Source: Hypomesus transpacificus
Taxonomy: Eukaryota > Chordata > Actinopteri > Osmeriformes > Osmeridae
Length of the DNA: 64,000 nt
Direction of reading: 5' to 3'
Assembly (NCBI RefSeq): GCF_021917145.1
Contig: NC_061071.1
Location: 5,289,689-5,353,688 of the forward strand
Shown piece by piece: positions 10,049 through 21,607 of this stretch. Every line of letters begins with the position of its first letter. Positions within the stretch are counted from its first letter, which is position 1. A program made the position numbers and the translations under genes. The notes below the pieces were generated by a model. That model did no database searches. It was not told where the DNA came from and saw nothing but the letters and a program-made list of their open reading frames with translations.

Positions 10049-10121
10049 TGGAGAATGCGGGCATCGATCCCGCTGCCTCTCGCATGCGAAGCAAGCGCTC
10101 TACCACTTGAGCTAATTCCCC
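10049..10121 (-). tRNA. tRNA-Ala(CGC), monomer 13
   Basis: Last B monomer of block 1; gene intact. Confidence 0.92.
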
Positions 10122-10284
10122 CATGTTAAGCTCTTCGTTGGGGAACTTGTGAGCGTCAGCATGAGGACCCAAATTGTATTAGGCCAACCGTGTCTAGGTA
10201 GTTGTCGTCCTTCATGCCAATGCGATTCTTGTAAATGTTTCTGTGGAAAGAACCTAAATCTTGCCAGTTAAACAGCATCACCTA

Positions 10285-10370
10285 TGGAGGATGAGGGCAT
10301 CGATCCCACTACCTCTCGCATGCAAAGCGAGCACTCTACCATCTCGCTCTACCATTTGAGCTAATCCCCC
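10285..10370 (-). pseudogene. Damaged tRNA-Ala(TGC) with 13-bp insertion, monomer 13
   Basis: Same lesions as the monomer 5 copy. Confidence 0.88.
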
Positions 10371-10516
10371 AATGGTAAGCTCCTCTTTGGGAAACTTGTG
10401 ATCGTCACTATTAGGACAACCGTGTCTACGTAGTAGTCATCCTTCATGCCAATACGATTCTTGTAAATGTTTCTGTGGAAAGAAGCTAAATCTTGCCAGT
10501 TAAACAGCATCACCTA

Positions 10517-10589
10517 TGGAGGATGCGGGCATCGATCCCGCTACCTCTCGCATGCTAAGCGAGCGCTCTACCATTTGAGCTAATCCCCC
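10517..10589 (-). tRNA. tRNA-Ala(AGC), monomer 13
   Basis: Intact copy. Confidence 0.92.
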
Positions 10590-10882
10590 ACCTTACATGT
10601 GACAACTTTCCTTGGAAGAGTTAAAAACTCCTCAGTCTTGAGTCACAATCTACAATCTGGTTCGACTGCTTACTCGACATCAGTTTGAATCTCACAGGGA
10701 ATGCGGGTATCGATTCCGCTGCATATGACAGGCAAAGGAAGCGCTGCAGCATTTGAGCTAACTCGCACTTCCATTGCTCCTACCTGGGAGAGTTGAATCG
10801 TCCCACACTTTGGAGCTGCTTTTCCGAAACACGTGCAAAGTTTTTGTGGAACGGAGCTCCATTTTTCAAAGAAAACATCTGT

Positions 10883-10955
10883 TGGAGAATGCGGGCATCG
10901 ATCCCGCTGCCTCTCGCATGCGAAGCAAGCGCTCTACCACTTGAGCTAATTCCCC
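10883..10955 (-). tRNA. tRNA-Ala(CGC), monomer 14
   Basis: First monomer of the non-alternating stretch. Confidence 0.92.
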
Positions 10956-11118
10956 CATGTTAAGCTCTTCGTTGGGGAACTTGTGAGCGTCAGCATGAGG
11001 ACCCAAATTGTATTAGGCCAACCGTGTCTAGGTAGTTGTCGTCCTTCATGCCAATGCGATTCTTGTAAATGTTTCTGTGGAAAGAACCTAAATCTTGCCA
11101 GTTAAACAGCATCACCTA

Positions 11119-11191
11119 TGGAGGATGAGGGCATCGATCCCACTACCTCTCGCATGCAAAGCGAGCACTCTACCATTTGAGCTAATCCCCC
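11119..11191 (-). pseudogene. Damaged tRNA-Ala(TGC), no insertion, monomer 14
   Basis: T-stem mismatch and GAGTGCTCGC as in monomer 3; sits in a monomer with an A-type start (ctaactcg), so a recombinant. Confidence 0.85.
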
Positions 11192-11337
11192 AATGGTAAG
11201 CTCCTCTTTGGGAAACTTGTGATCGTCACTATTAGGACAACCGTGTCTACGTAGTAGTCATCCTTCATGCCAATACGATTCTTGTAAATGTTTCTGTGGA
11301 AAGAAGCTAAATCTTGCCAGTTAAACAGCATCACCTA

Positions 11338-11410
11338 TGGAGGATGCGGGCATCGATCCCGCTACCTCTCGCATGCTAAGCGAGCGCTCTACCATTTGAG
11401 CTAATCCCCC
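11338..11410 (-). tRNA. tRNA-Ala(AGC), monomer 14
   Basis: Intact copy. Confidence 0.92.
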
Positions 11411-11703
11411 ACCTTACATGTGACAACTTTCCTTGGAAGAGTTAAAAACTCCTCAGTCTTGAGTCACAATCTACAATCTGGTTCGACTGCTTACTCGACA
11501 TCAGTTTGAATCTCACAGGGAATGCGGGTATCGATTCCGCTGCATATGACAGGCAAAGGAAGCGCTGCAGCATTTGAGCTAACTCGCACTTCCATTGCTC
11601 CTACCTGGGAGAGTTGAATCGTCCCACACTTTGGAGCTGCTTTTCCGAAACACGTGCAAAGTTTTTGTGGAACGGAGCTCCATTTTTCAAAGAAAACATC
11701 TGT

Positions 11704-11776
11704 TGGAGAATGCGGGCATCGATCCCGCTGCCTCTCGCATGCGAAGCAAGCGCTCTACCACTTGAGCTAATTCCCC
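11704..11776 (-). tRNA. tRNA-Ala(CGC), monomer 15
   Basis: Intact; the only A monomer between the two dimer blocks. Confidence 0.92.
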
Positions 11777-11939
11777 CATGTTAAGCTCTTCGTTGGGGAA
11801 CTTGTGAGCGTCAGCATGAGGACCCAAATTGTATTAGGCCAACCGTGTCTAGGTAGTAGTCGTCCTTCATGCCAATGCGATTCTTGTAAATGTTTCTGTG
11901 GGAAGAAGCTAAATCTTGCCAGTTAAACAGCATTACCTA

Positions 11940-12012
11940 TGGAGGATGCGGGCATCGATCCCGCTACCTCTCGCATGCAAAGCGAGCGCTCTACCATTTG
12001 AGCTAATCCCCC
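11940..12012 (-). tRNA. tRNA-Ala(TGC), monomer 15
   Basis: Intact, consensus form. Confidence 0.9.
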
Positions 12013-12158
12013 AATGGTAAGCTCCTCTTTGGGAAACTTGTGATCGTCACTATTAGGACAACCGTGTCTACGTAGTAGTCATCCTTCATGCCAATACGAT
12101 TCTTGTAAATGTTTCTGTGGAAAGAAGCTAAATCTTGCCAGTTAAACAGCATCACCTA

Positions 12159-12231
12159 TGGAGGATGCGGGCATCGATCCCGCTACCTCTCGCATGCTAA
12201 GCGAGCGCTCTACCATTTGAGCTAATCCCCC
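12159..12231 (-). tRNA. tRNA-Ala(AGC), monomer 15
   Basis: Consensus form. Confidence 0.92.
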
Positions 12232-12524
12232 ACCTTACATGTGACAACTTTCCTTGGAAGAGTTAAAAACTCCTCAGTCTTGAGTCACAATCTACAATCT
12301 GGTTCGACTGCTTACTCGACATCAGTTTGAATCTCACAGGGAATGCGGGTATCGATTCCGCTGCATATGACAGGCAAAGGAAGCGCTGCAGCATTTGAGC
12401 TAACTCGCACTTCCATTGCTCCTACCTGGGAGAGTTGAATCGTCCCACACTTTGGAGCTGCTTTTCCGAAACACGTGCAAAGTTTTTGTGGAACGGAGCT
12501 CCATTTTTCAAAGAAAACATCTGT

Positions 12525-12597
12525 TGGAGAATGCGGGCATCGATCCCGCTGCCTCTCGCATGCGAAGCAAGCGCTCTACCACTTGAGCTAATTCCCC
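12525..12597 (-). tRNA. tRNA-Ala(CGC), monomer 16
   Basis: Intact. Confidence 0.92.
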
Positions 12598-12760
12598 CAT
12601 GTTAAGCTCTTCGTTGGGGAACTTGTGAGCGTCAGCATGAGGACCCAAATTGTATTAGGCCAACCGTGTCTAGGTAGTTGTCGTCCTTCATGCCAATGCG
12701 ATTCTTGTAAATGTTTCTGTGGAAAGAACCTAAATCTTGCCAGTTAAACAGCATCACCTA

Positions 12761-12846
12761 TGGAGGATGAGGGCATCGATCCCACTACCTCTCGCATGCA
12801 AAGCGAGCACTCTACCATCTCGCTCTACCATTTGAGCTAATCCCCC
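12761..12846 (-). pseudogene. Damaged tRNA-Ala(TGC) with 13-bp insertion, monomer 16
   Basis: Insertion form, but in a monomer whose start is A-like (ctaactcg). Confidence 0.88.
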
Positions 12847-12992
12847 AATGGTAAGCTCCTCTTTGGGAAACTTGTGATCGTCACTATTAGGACAACCGTG
12901 TCTACGTAGTAGTCATCCTTCATGCCAATACGATTCTTGTAAATGTTTCTGTGGAAAGAAGCTAAATCTTGCCAGTTAAACAGCATCACCTA

Positions 12993-13065
12993 TGGAGGAT
13001 GCGGGCATCGATCCCGCTACCTCTCGCATGCTAAGCGAGCGCTCTACCATTTGAGCTAATCCCCC
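12993..13065 (-). tRNA. tRNA-Ala(AGC), monomer 16
   Basis: Intact. Confidence 0.92.
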
Positions 13066-13358
13066 ACCTTACATGTGACAACTTTCCTTGGAAGAGTTAA
13101 AAACTCCTCAGTCTTGAGTCACAATCTACAATCTGGTTCGACTGCTTACTCGACATCAGTTTGAATCTCACAGGGAATGCGGGTATCGATTCCGCTGCAT
13201 ATGACAGGCAAAGGAAGCGCTGCAGCATTTGAGCTAACTCGCACTTCCATTGCTCCTACCTGGGAGAGTTGAATCGTCCCACACTTTGGAGCTGCTTTTC
13301 CGAAACACGTGCAAAGTTTTTGTGGAACGGAGCTCCATTTTTCAAAGAAAACATCTGT

Positions 13359-13431
13359 TGGAGAATGCGGGCATCGATCCCGCTGCCTCTCGCATGCGAA
13401 GCAAGCGCTCTACCACTTGAGCTAATTCCCC
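13359..13431 (-). tRNA. tRNA-Ala(CGC), monomer 17
   Basis: Intact. Confidence 0.92.
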
Positions 13432-13594
13432 CATGTTAAGCTCTTCGTTGGGGAACTTGTGAGCGTCAGCATGAGGACCCAAATTGTATTAGGCCAACCG
13501 TGTCTAGGTAGTTGTCGTCCTTCATGCCAATGCGATTCTTGTAAATGTTTCTGTGGAAAGAACCTAAATCTTGCCAGTTAAACAGCATCACCTA

Positions 13595-13667
13595 TGGAGG
13601 ATGAGGGCATCGATCCCACTACCTCTCGCATGCAAAGCGAGCGCTCTACCATTTGAGCTAATCCCCC
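13595..13667 (-). pseudogene. Damaged tRNA-Ala(TGC), T-stem lesion only, monomer 17
   Basis: Keeps the GTGGG/CCCTC T-stem mismatch but has the intact GAGCGCTCGC; no insertion. Intermediate or gene-conversion form shared with monomer 18. Confidence 0.82.
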
Positions 13668-13813
13668 AATGGTAAGCTCCTCTTTGGGAAACTTGTGATC
13701 GTCACTATTAGGACAACCGTGTCTACGTAGTAGTCATCCTTCATGCCAATACGATTCTTGTAAATGTTTCTGTGGAAAGAAGCTAAATCTTGCCAGTTAA
13801 ACAGCATCACCTA

Positions 13814-13886
13814 TGGAGGATGCGGGCATCGATCCCGCTACCTCTCGCATGCTAAGCGAGCGCTCTACCATTTGAGCTAATCCCCC
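13814..13886 (-). tRNA. tRNA-Ala(AGC), monomer 17
   Basis: Intact. Confidence 0.92.
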
Positions 13887-14179
13887 ACCTTACATGTGAC
13901 AACTTTCCTTGGAAGAGTTAAAAACTCCTCAGTCTTGAGTCACAATCTACAATCTGGTTCGACTGCTTACTCGACATCAGTTTGAATCTCACAGGGAATG
14001 CGGGTATCGATTCCGCTGCATATGACAGGCAAAGGAAGCGCTGCAGCATTTGAGCTAACTCGCACTTCCATTGCTCCTACCTGGGAGAGTTGAATCGTCC
14101 CACACTTTGGAGCTGCTTTTCCGAAACACGTGCAAAGTTTTTGTGGAACGGAGCTCCATTTTTCAAAGAAAACATCTGT

Positions 14180-14252
14180 TGGAGAATGCGGGCATCGATC
14201 CCGCTGCCTCTCGCATGCGAAGCAAGCGCTCTACCACTTGAGCTAATTCCCC
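14180..14252 (-). tRNA. tRNA-Ala(CGC), monomer 18
   Basis: Intact. Confidence 0.92.
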
Positions 14253-14415
14253 CATGTTAAGCTCTTCGTTGGGGAACTTGTGAGCGTCAGCATGAGGACC
14301 CAAATTGTATTAGGCCAACCGTGTCTAGGTAGTTGTCGTCCTTCATGCCAATGCGATTCTTGTAAATGTTTCTGTGGAAAGAACCTAAATCTTGCCAGTT
14401 AAACAGCATCACCTA

Positions 14416-14488
14416 TGGAGGATGAGGGCATCGATCCCACTACCTCTCGCATGCAAAGCGAGCGCTCTACCATTTGAGCTAATCCCCC
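14416..14488 (-). pseudogene. Damaged tRNA-Ala(TGC), T-stem lesion only, monomer 18
   Basis: Same intermediate form as monomer 17. Confidence 0.82.
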
Positions 14489-14634
14489 AATGGTAAGCTC
14501 CTCTTTGGGAAACTTGTGATCGTCACTATTAGGACAACCGTGTCTACGTAGTAGTCATCCTTCATGCCAATACGATTCTTGTAAATGTTTCTGTGGAAAG
14601 AAGCTAAATCTTGCCAGTTAAACAGCATCACCTA

Positions 14635-14707
14635 TGGAGGATGCGGGCATCGATCCCGCTACCTCTCGCATGCTAAGCGAGCGCTCTACCATTTGAGCTA
14701 ATCCCCC
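14635..14707 (-). tRNA. tRNA-Ala(AGC), monomer 18
   Basis: Intact. Confidence 0.92.
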
Positions 14708-15000
14708 ACCTTACATGTGACAACTTTCCTTGGAAGAGTTAAAAACTCCTCAGTCTTGAGTCACAATCTACAATCTGGTTCGACTGCTTACTCGACATCA
14801 GTTTGAATCTCACAGGGAATGCGGGTATCGATTCCGCTGCATATGACAGGCAAAGGAAGCGCTGCAGCATTTGAGCTAACTCGCACTTCCATTGCTCCTA
14901 CCTGGGAGAGTTGAATCGTCCCACACTTTGGAGCTGCTTTTCCGAAACACGTGCAAAGTTTTTGTGGAACGGAGCTCCATTTTTCAAAGAAAACATCTGT

Positions 15001-15073
15001 TGGAGAATGCGGGCATCGATCCCGCTGCCTCTCGCATGCGAAGCAAGCGCTCTACCACTTGAGCTAATTCCCC
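15001..15073 (-). tRNA. tRNA-Ala(CGC), monomer 19
   Basis: Intact. Confidence 0.92.
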
Positions 15074-15236
15074 CATGTTAAGCTCTTCGTTGGGGAACTT
15101 GTGAGCGTCAGCATGAGGACCCAAATTGTATTAGGCCAACCGTGTCTAGGTAGTTGTCGTCCTTCATGCCAATGCGATTCTTGTAAATGTTTCTGTGGAA
15201 AGAACCTAAATCTTGCCAGTTAAACAGCATCACCTA

Positions 15237-15309
15237 TGGAGGATGAGGGCATCGATCCCACTACCTCTCGCATGCAAAGCGAGCACTCTACCATTTGAGC
15301 TAATCCCCC
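15237..15309 (-). pseudogene. Damaged tRNA-Ala(TGC), no insertion, monomer 19
   Basis: T-stem mismatch plus GAGTGCTCGC, as in monomers 3, 14 and 28. Confidence 0.85.
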
Positions 15310-15455
15310 AATGGTAAGCTCCTCTTTGGGAAACTTGTGATCGTCACTATTAGGACAACCGTGTCTACGTAGTAGTCATCCTTCATGCCAATACGATTCT
15401 TGTAAATGTTTCTGTGGAAAGAAGCTAAATCTTGCCAGTTAAACAGCATCACCTA

Positions 15456-15528
15456 TGGAGGATGCGGGCATCGATCCCGCTACCTCTCGCATGCTAAGCG
15501 AGCGCTCTACCATTTGAGCTAATCCCCC
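15456..15528 (-). tRNA. tRNA-Ala(AGC), monomer 19
   Basis: Intact. Confidence 0.92.
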
Positions 15529-15821
15529 ACCTTACATGTGACAACTTTCCTTGGAAGAGTTAAAAACTCCTCAGTCTTGAGTCACAATCTACAATCTGGT
15601 TCGACTGCTTACTCGACATCAGTTTGAATCTCACAGGGAATGCGGGTATCGATTCCGCTGCATATGACAGGCAAAGGAAGCGCTGCAGCATTTGAGCTAA
15701 CTCGCACTTCCATTGCTCCTACCTGGGAGAGTTGAATCGTCCCACACTTTGGAGCTGCTTTTCCGAAACACGTGCAAAGTTTTTGTGGAACGGAGCTCCA
15801 TTTTTCAAAGAAAACATCTGT

Positions 15822-15894
15822 TGGAGAATGCGGGCATCGATCCCGCTGCCTCTCGCATGCGAAGCAAGCGCTCTACCACTTGAGCTAATTCCCC
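15822..15894 (-). tRNA. tRNA-Ala(CGC), monomer 20
   Basis: Opens block 2; intact. Confidence 0.92.
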
Positions 15895-16057
15895 CATGTT
15901 AAGCTCTTCGTTGGGGAACTTGTGAGCGTCAGCATGAGGACCCAAATTGTATTAGGCCAACCGTGTCTAGGTAGTAGTCGTCCTTCATGCCAATGCGATT
16001 CTTGTAAATGTTTCTGTGGGAAGAAGCTAAATCTTGCCAGTTAAACAGCATTACCTA

Positions 16058-16130
16058 TGGAGGATGCGGGCATCGATCCCGCTACCTCTCGCATGCAAAG
16101 CGAGCGCTCTACCATTTGAGCTAATCCCCC
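16058..16130 (-). tRNA. tRNA-Ala(TGC), monomer 20
   Basis: Intact, consensus form. Confidence 0.9.
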
Positions 16131-16276
16131 AATGGTAAGCTCCTCTTTGGGAAACTTGTGATCGTCACTATTAGGACAACCGTGTCTACGTAGTAGTCAT
16201 CCTTCATGCCAATACGATTCTTGTAAATGTTTCTGTGGAAAGAAGCTAAATCTTGCCAGTTAAACAGCATCACCTA

Positions 16277-16349
16277 TGGAGGATGCGGGCATCGATCCCG
16301 CTACCTCTCGCATGCTAAGCGAGCGCTCTACCATTTGAGCTAATCCCCC
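16277..16349 (-). tRNA. tRNA-Ala(AGC), monomer 20
   Basis: Consensus form. Confidence 0.92.
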
Positions 16350-16642
16350 ACCTTACATGTGACAACTTTCCTTGGAAGAGTTAAAAACTCCTCAGTCTTG
16401 AGTCACAATCTACAATCTGGTTCGACTGCTTACTCGACATCAGTTTGAATCTCACAGGGAATGCGGGTATCGATTCCGCTGCATATGACAGGCAAAGGAA
16501 GCGCTGCAGCATTTGAGCTACCTCGCACTTCCATTGCTCCTACCTGGGAGAGTTGAATCGTCCCACACTTTGGAGCTGCTTTTCCGAAACACGTGCAAAG
16601 TTTTTGTGGAACGGAGCTCCATTTTTCAAAGAAAACATCTGT

Positions 16643-16715
16643 TGGAGAATGCGGGCATCGATCCCGCTGCCTCTCGCATGCGAAGCAAGCGCTCTACCAC
16701 TTGAGCTAATTCCCC
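16643..16715 (-). tRNA. tRNA-Ala(CGC), monomer 21
   Basis: B monomer; gene intact. Confidence 0.92.
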
Positions 16716-16878
16716 CATGTTAAGCTCTTCGTTGGGGAACTTGTGAGCGTCAGCATGAGGACCCAAATTGTATTAGGCCAACCGTGTCTAGGTAGTTGTC
16801 GTCCTTCATGCCAATGCGATTCTTGTAAATGTTTCTGTGGAAAGAACCTAAATCTTGCCAGTTAAACAGCATCACCTA

Positions 16879-16964
16879 TGGAGGATGAGGGCATCGATCC
16901 CACTACCTCTCGCATGCAAAGCGAGCACTCTACCATCTCGCTCTACCATTTGAGCTAATCCCCC
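16879..16964 (-). pseudogene. Damaged tRNA-Ala(TGC) with 13-bp insertion, monomer 21
   Basis: Same lesions as the monomer 5 copy. Confidence 0.88.
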
Positions 16965-17110
16965 AATGGTAAGCTCCTCTTTGGGAAACTTGTGATCGTC
17001 ACTATTAGGACAACCGTGTCTACGTAGTAGTCATCCTTCATGCCAATACGATTCTTGTAAATGTTTCTGTGGAAAGAAGCTAAATCTTGCCAGTTAAACA
17101 GCATCACCTA

Positions 17111-17183
17111 TGGAGGATGCGGGCATCGATCCCGCTACCTCTCGCATGCTAAGCGAGCGCTCTACCATTTGAGCTAATCCCCC
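17111..17183 (-). tRNA. tRNA-Ala(AGC), monomer 21
   Basis: Intact. Confidence 0.92.
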
Positions 17184-17476
17184 ACCTTACATGTGACAAC
17201 TTTCCTTGGAAGAGTTAAAAACTCCTCAGTCTTGAGTCACAATCTACAATCTGGTTCGACTGCTTACTCGACATCAGTTTGAATCTCACAGGGAATGCGG
17301 GTATCGATTCCGCTGCATATGACAGGCAAAGGAAGCGCTGCAGCATTTGAGCTAACTCGCACTTCCATTGCTCCTACCTGGGAGAGTTGAATCGTCCCAC
17401 ACTTTGGAGCTGCTTTTCCGAAACACGTGCAAAGTTTTTGTGGAACGGAGCTCCATTTTTCAAAGAAAACATCTGT

Positions 17477-17549
17477 TGGAGAATGCGGGCATCGATCCCG
17501 CTGCCTCTCGCATGCGAAGCAAGCGCTCTACCACTTGAGCTAATTCCCC
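17477..17549 (-). tRNA. tRNA-Ala(CGC), monomer 22
   Basis: Intact. Confidence 0.92.
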
Positions 17550-17712
17550 CATGTTAAGCTCTTCGTTGGGGAACTTGTGAGCGTCAGCATGAGGACCCAA
17601 ATTGTATTAGGCCAACCGTGTCTAGGTAGTAGTCGTCCTTCATGCCAATGCGATTCTTGTAAATGTTTCTGTGGGAAGAAGCTAAATCTTGCCAGTTAAA
17701 CAGCATTACCTA

Positions 17713-17785
17713 TGGAGGATGCGGGCATCGATCCCGCTACCTCTCGCATGCAAAGCGAGCGCTCTACCATTTGAGCTAATCCCCC
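17713..17785 (-). tRNA. tRNA-Ala(TGC), monomer 22
   Basis: Intact, consensus form. Confidence 0.9.
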
Positions 17786-17931
17786 AATGGTAAGCTCCTC
17801 TTTGGGAAACTTGTGATCGTCACTATTAGGACAACCGTGTCTACGTAGTAGTCATCCTTCATGCCAATACGATTCTTGTAAATGTTTCTGTGGAAAGAAG
17901 CTAAATCTTGCCAGTTAAACAGCATCACCTA

Positions 17932-18004
17932 TGGAGGATGCGGGCATCGATCCCGCTACCTCTCGCATGCTAAGCGAGCGCTCTACCATTTGAGCTAATC
18001 CCCC
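17932..18004 (-). tRNA. tRNA-Ala(AGC), monomer 22
   Basis: Consensus form. Confidence 0.92.
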
Positions 18005-18297
18005 ACCTTACATGTGACAACTTTCCTTGGAAGAGTTAAAAACTCCTCAGTCTTGAGTCACAATCTACAATCTGGTTCGACTGCTTACTCGACATCAGTT
18101 TGAATCTCACAGGGAATGCGGGTATCGATTCCGCTGCATATGACAGGCAAAGGAAGCGCTGCAGCATTTGAGCTACCTCGCACTTCCATTGCTCCTACCT
18201 GGGAGAGTTGAATCGTCCCACACTTTGGAGCTGCTTTTCCGAAACACGTGCAAAGTTTTTGTGGAACGGAGCTCCATTTTTCAAAGAAAACATCTGT

Positions 18298-18370
18298 TGG
18301 AGAATGCGGGCATCGATCCCGCTGCCTCTCGCATGCGAAGCAAGCGCTCTACCACTTGAGCTAATTCCCC
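18298..18370 (-). tRNA. tRNA-Ala(CGC), monomer 23
   Basis: B monomer; gene intact. Confidence 0.92.
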
Positions 18371-18533
18371 CATGTTAAGCTCTTCGTTGGGGAACTTGTG
18401 AGCGTCAGCATGAGGACCCAAATTGTATTAGGCCAACCGTGTCTAGGTAGTTGTCGTCCTTCATGCCAATGCGATTCTTGTAAATGTTTCTGTGGAAAGA
18501 ACCTAAATCTTGCCAGTTAAACAGCATCACCTA

Positions 18534-18619
18534 TGGAGGATGAGGGCATCGATCCCACTACCTCTCGCATGCAAAGCGAGCACTCTACCATCTCGCTCTA
18601 CCATTTGAGCTAATCCCCC
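18534..18619 (-). pseudogene. Damaged tRNA-Ala(TGC) with 13-bp insertion, monomer 23
   Basis: Same lesions as the monomer 5 copy. Confidence 0.88.
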
Positions 18620-18765
18620 AATGGTAAGCTCCTCTTTGGGAAACTTGTGATCGTCACTATTAGGACAACCGTGTCTACGTAGTAGTCATCCTTCATGCCA
18701 ATACGATTCTTGTAAATGTTTCTGTGGAAAGAAGCTAAATCTTGCCAGTTAAACAGCATCACCTA

Positions 18766-18838
18766 TGGAGGATGCGGGCATCGATCCCGCTACCTCTCGC
18801 ATGCTAAGCGAGCGCTCTACCATTTGAGCTAATCCCCC
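18766..18838 (-). tRNA. tRNA-Ala(AGC), monomer 23
   Basis: Intact. Confidence 0.92.
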
Positions 18839-19131
18839 ACCTTACATGTGACAACTTTCCTTGGAAGAGTTAAAAACTCCTCAGTCTTGAGTCACAATCT
18901 ACAATCTGGTTCGACTGCTTACTCGACATCAGTTTGAATCTCACAGGGAATGCGGGTATCGATTCCGCTGCATATGACAGGCAAAGGAAGCGCTGCAGCA
19001 TTTGAGCTAACTCGCACTTCCATTGCTCCTACCTGGGAGAGTTGAATCGTCCCACACTTTGGAGCTGCTTTTCCGAAACACGTGCAAAGTTTTTGTGGAA
19101 CGGAGCTCCATTTTTCAAAGAAAACATCTGT

Positions 19132-19204
19132 TGGAGAATGCGGGCATCGATCCCGCTGCCTCTCGCATGCGAAGCAAGCGCTCTACCACTTGAGCTAATT
19201 CCCC
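19132..19204 (-). tRNA. tRNA-Ala(CGC), monomer 24
   Basis: Intact. Confidence 0.92.
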
Positions 19205-19367
19205 CATGTTAAGCTCTTCGTTGGGGAACTTGTGAGCGTCAGCATGAGGACCCAAATTGTATTAGGCCAACCGTGTCTAGGTAGTAGTCGTCCTTCATGC
19301 CAATGCGATTCTTGTAAATGTTTCTGTGGGAAGAAGCTAAATCTTGCCAGTTAAACAGCATTACCTA

Positions 19368-19440
19368 TGGAGGATGCGGGCATCGATCCCGCTACCTCTC
19401 GCATGCAAAGCGAGCGCTCTACCATTTGAGCTAATCCCCC
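19368..19440 (-). tRNA. tRNA-Ala(TGC), monomer 24
   Basis: Intact, consensus form. Confidence 0.9.
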
Positions 19441-19586
19441 AATGGTAAGCTCCTCTTTGGGAAACTTGTGATCGTCACTATTAGGACAACCGTGTCTACG
19501 TAGTAGTCATCCTTCATGCCAATACGATTCTTGTAAATGTTTCTGTGGAAAGAAGCTAAATCTTGCCAGTTAAACAGCATCACCTA

Positions 19587-19659
19587 TGGAGGATGCGGGC
19601 ATCGATCCCGCTACCTCTCGCATGCTAAGCGAGCGCTCTACCATTTGAGCTAATCCCCC
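19587..19659 (-). tRNA. tRNA-Ala(AGC), monomer 24
   Basis: Consensus form. Confidence 0.92.
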
Positions 19660-19952
19660 ACCTTACATGTGACAACTTTCCTTGGAAGAGTTAAAAACTC
19701 CTCAGTCTTGAGTCACAATCTACAATCTGGTTCGACTGCTTACTCGACATCAGTTTGAATCTCACAGGGAATGCGGGTATCGATTCCGCTGCATATGACA
19801 GGCAAAGGAAGCGCTGCAGCATTTGAGCTACCTCGCACTTCCATTGCTCCTACCTGGGAGAGTTGAATCGTCCCACACTTTGGAGCTGCTTTTCCGAAAC
19901 ACGTGCAAAGTTTTTGTGGAACGGAGCTCCATTTTTCAAAGAAAACATCTGT

Positions 19953-20025
19953 TGGAGAATGCGGGCATCGATCCCGCTGCCTCTCGCATGCGAAGCAAGC
20001 GCTCTACCACTTGAGCTAATTCCCC
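19953..20025 (-). tRNA. tRNA-Ala(CGC), monomer 25
   Basis: B monomer; gene intact. Confidence 0.92.
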
Positions 20026-20188
20026 CATGTTAAGCTCTTCGTTGGGGAACTTGTGAGCGTCAGCATGAGGACCCAAATTGTATTAGGCCAACCGTGTCTA
20101 GGTAGTTGTCGTCCTTCATGCCAATGCGATTCTTGTAAATGTTTCTGTGGAAAGAACCTAAATCTTGCCAGTTAAACAGCATCACCTA

Positions 20189-20274
20189 TGGAGGATGAGG
20201 GCATCGATCCCACTACCTCTCGCATGCAAAGCGAGCACTCTACCATCTCGCTCTACCATTTGAGCTAATCCCCC
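20189..20274 (-). pseudogene. Damaged tRNA-Ala(TGC) with 13-bp insertion, monomer 25
   Basis: Same lesions as the monomer 5 copy. Confidence 0.88.
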
Positions 20275-20420
20275 AATGGTAAGCTCCTCTTTGGGAAACT
20301 TGTGATCGTCACTATTAGGACAACCGTGTCTACGTAGTAGTCATCCTTCATGCCAATACGATTCTTGTAAATGTTTCTGTGGAAAGAAGCTAAATCTTGC
20401 CAGTTAAACAGCATCACCTA

Positions 20421-20493
20421 TGGAGGATGCGGGCATCGATCCCGCTACCTCTCGCATGCTAAGCGAGCGCTCTACCATTTGAGCTAATCCCCC
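20421..20493 (-). tRNA. tRNA-Ala(AGC), monomer 25
   Basis: Intact. Confidence 0.92.
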
Positions 20494-20786
20494 ACCTTAC
20501 ATGTGACAACTTTCCTTGGAAGAGTTAAAAACTCCTCAGTCTTGAGTCACAATCTACAATCTGGTTCGACTGCTTACTCGACATCAGTTTGAATCTCACA
20601 GGGAATGCGGGTATCGATTCCGCTGCATATGACAGGCAAAGGAAGCGCTGCAGCATTTGAGCTAACTCGCACTTCCATTGCTCCTACCTGGGAGAGTTGA
20701 ATCGTCCCACACTTTGGAGCTGCTTTTCCGAAACACGTGCAAAGTTTTTGTGGAACGGAGCTCCATTTTTCAAAGAAAACATCTGT

Positions 20787-20859
20787 TGGAGAATGCGGGC
20801 ATCGATCCCGCTGCCTCTCGCATGCGAAGCAAGCGCTCTACCACTTGAGCTAATTCCCC
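20787..20859 (-). tRNA. tRNA-Ala(CGC), monomer 26
   Basis: Intact. Confidence 0.92.
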
Positions 20860-21022
20860 CATGTTAAGCTCTTCGTTGGGGAACTTGTGAGCGTCAGCAT
20901 GAGGACCCAAATTGTATTAGGCCAACCGTGTCTAGGTAGTAGTCGTCCTTCATGCCAATGCGATTCTTGTAAATGTTTCTGTGGGAAGAAGCTAAATCTT
21001 GCCAGTTAAACAGCATTACCTA

Positions 21023-21095
21023 TGGAGGATGCGGGCATCGATCCCGCTACCTCTCGCATGCAAAGCGAGCGCTCTACCATTTGAGCTAATCCCCC
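21023..21095 (-). tRNA. tRNA-Ala(TGC), monomer 26
   Basis: Intact, consensus form. Confidence 0.9.
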
Positions 21096-21241
21096 AATGG
21101 TAAGCTCCTCTTTGGGAAACTTGTGATCGTCACTATTAGGACAACCGTGTCTACGTAGTAGTCATCCTTCATGCCAATACGATTCTTGTAAATGTTTCTG
21201 TGGAAAGAAGCTAAATCTTGCCAGTTAAACAGCATCACCTA

Positions 21242-21314
21242 TGGAGGATGCGGGCATCGATCCCGCTACCTCTCGCATGCTAAGCGAGCGCTCTACCATT
21301 TGAGCTAATCCCCC
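21242..21314 (-). tRNA. tRNA-Ala(AGC), monomer 26
   Basis: Consensus form. Confidence 0.92.
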
Positions 21315-21607
21315 ACCTTACATGTGACAACTTTCCTTGGAAGAGTTAAAAACTCCTCAGTCTTGAGTCACAATCTACAATCTGGTTCGACTGCTTACTC
21401 GACATCAGTTTGAATCTCACAGGGAATGCGGGTATCGATTCCGCTGCATATGACAGGCAAAGGAAGCGCTGCAGCATTTGAGCTACCTCGCACTTCCATT
21501 GCTCCTACCTGGGAGAGTTGAATCGTCCCACACTTTGGAGCTGCTTTTCCGAAACACGTGCAAAGTTTTTGTGGAACGGAGCTCCATTTTTCAAAGAAAA
21601 CATCTGT

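Larger units (their letters stand above)
2466..10740. repeat. Higher-order repeat block 1: five A+B dimers of 1655 bp
   Basis: Monomers 4-13 alternate A (821 bp) and B with insertion (834 bp), giving an exact 1655-bp period at 2466, 4121, 5776, 7431, 9086. The first three dimers (2466-7430) share private variants: acttctcgc in the TGC gene, agctctctacc in the AGC gene, and tgtagaacgg upstream of the CGC gene in the B half. They therefore form a sub-block that amplified more recently. Confidence 0.9.
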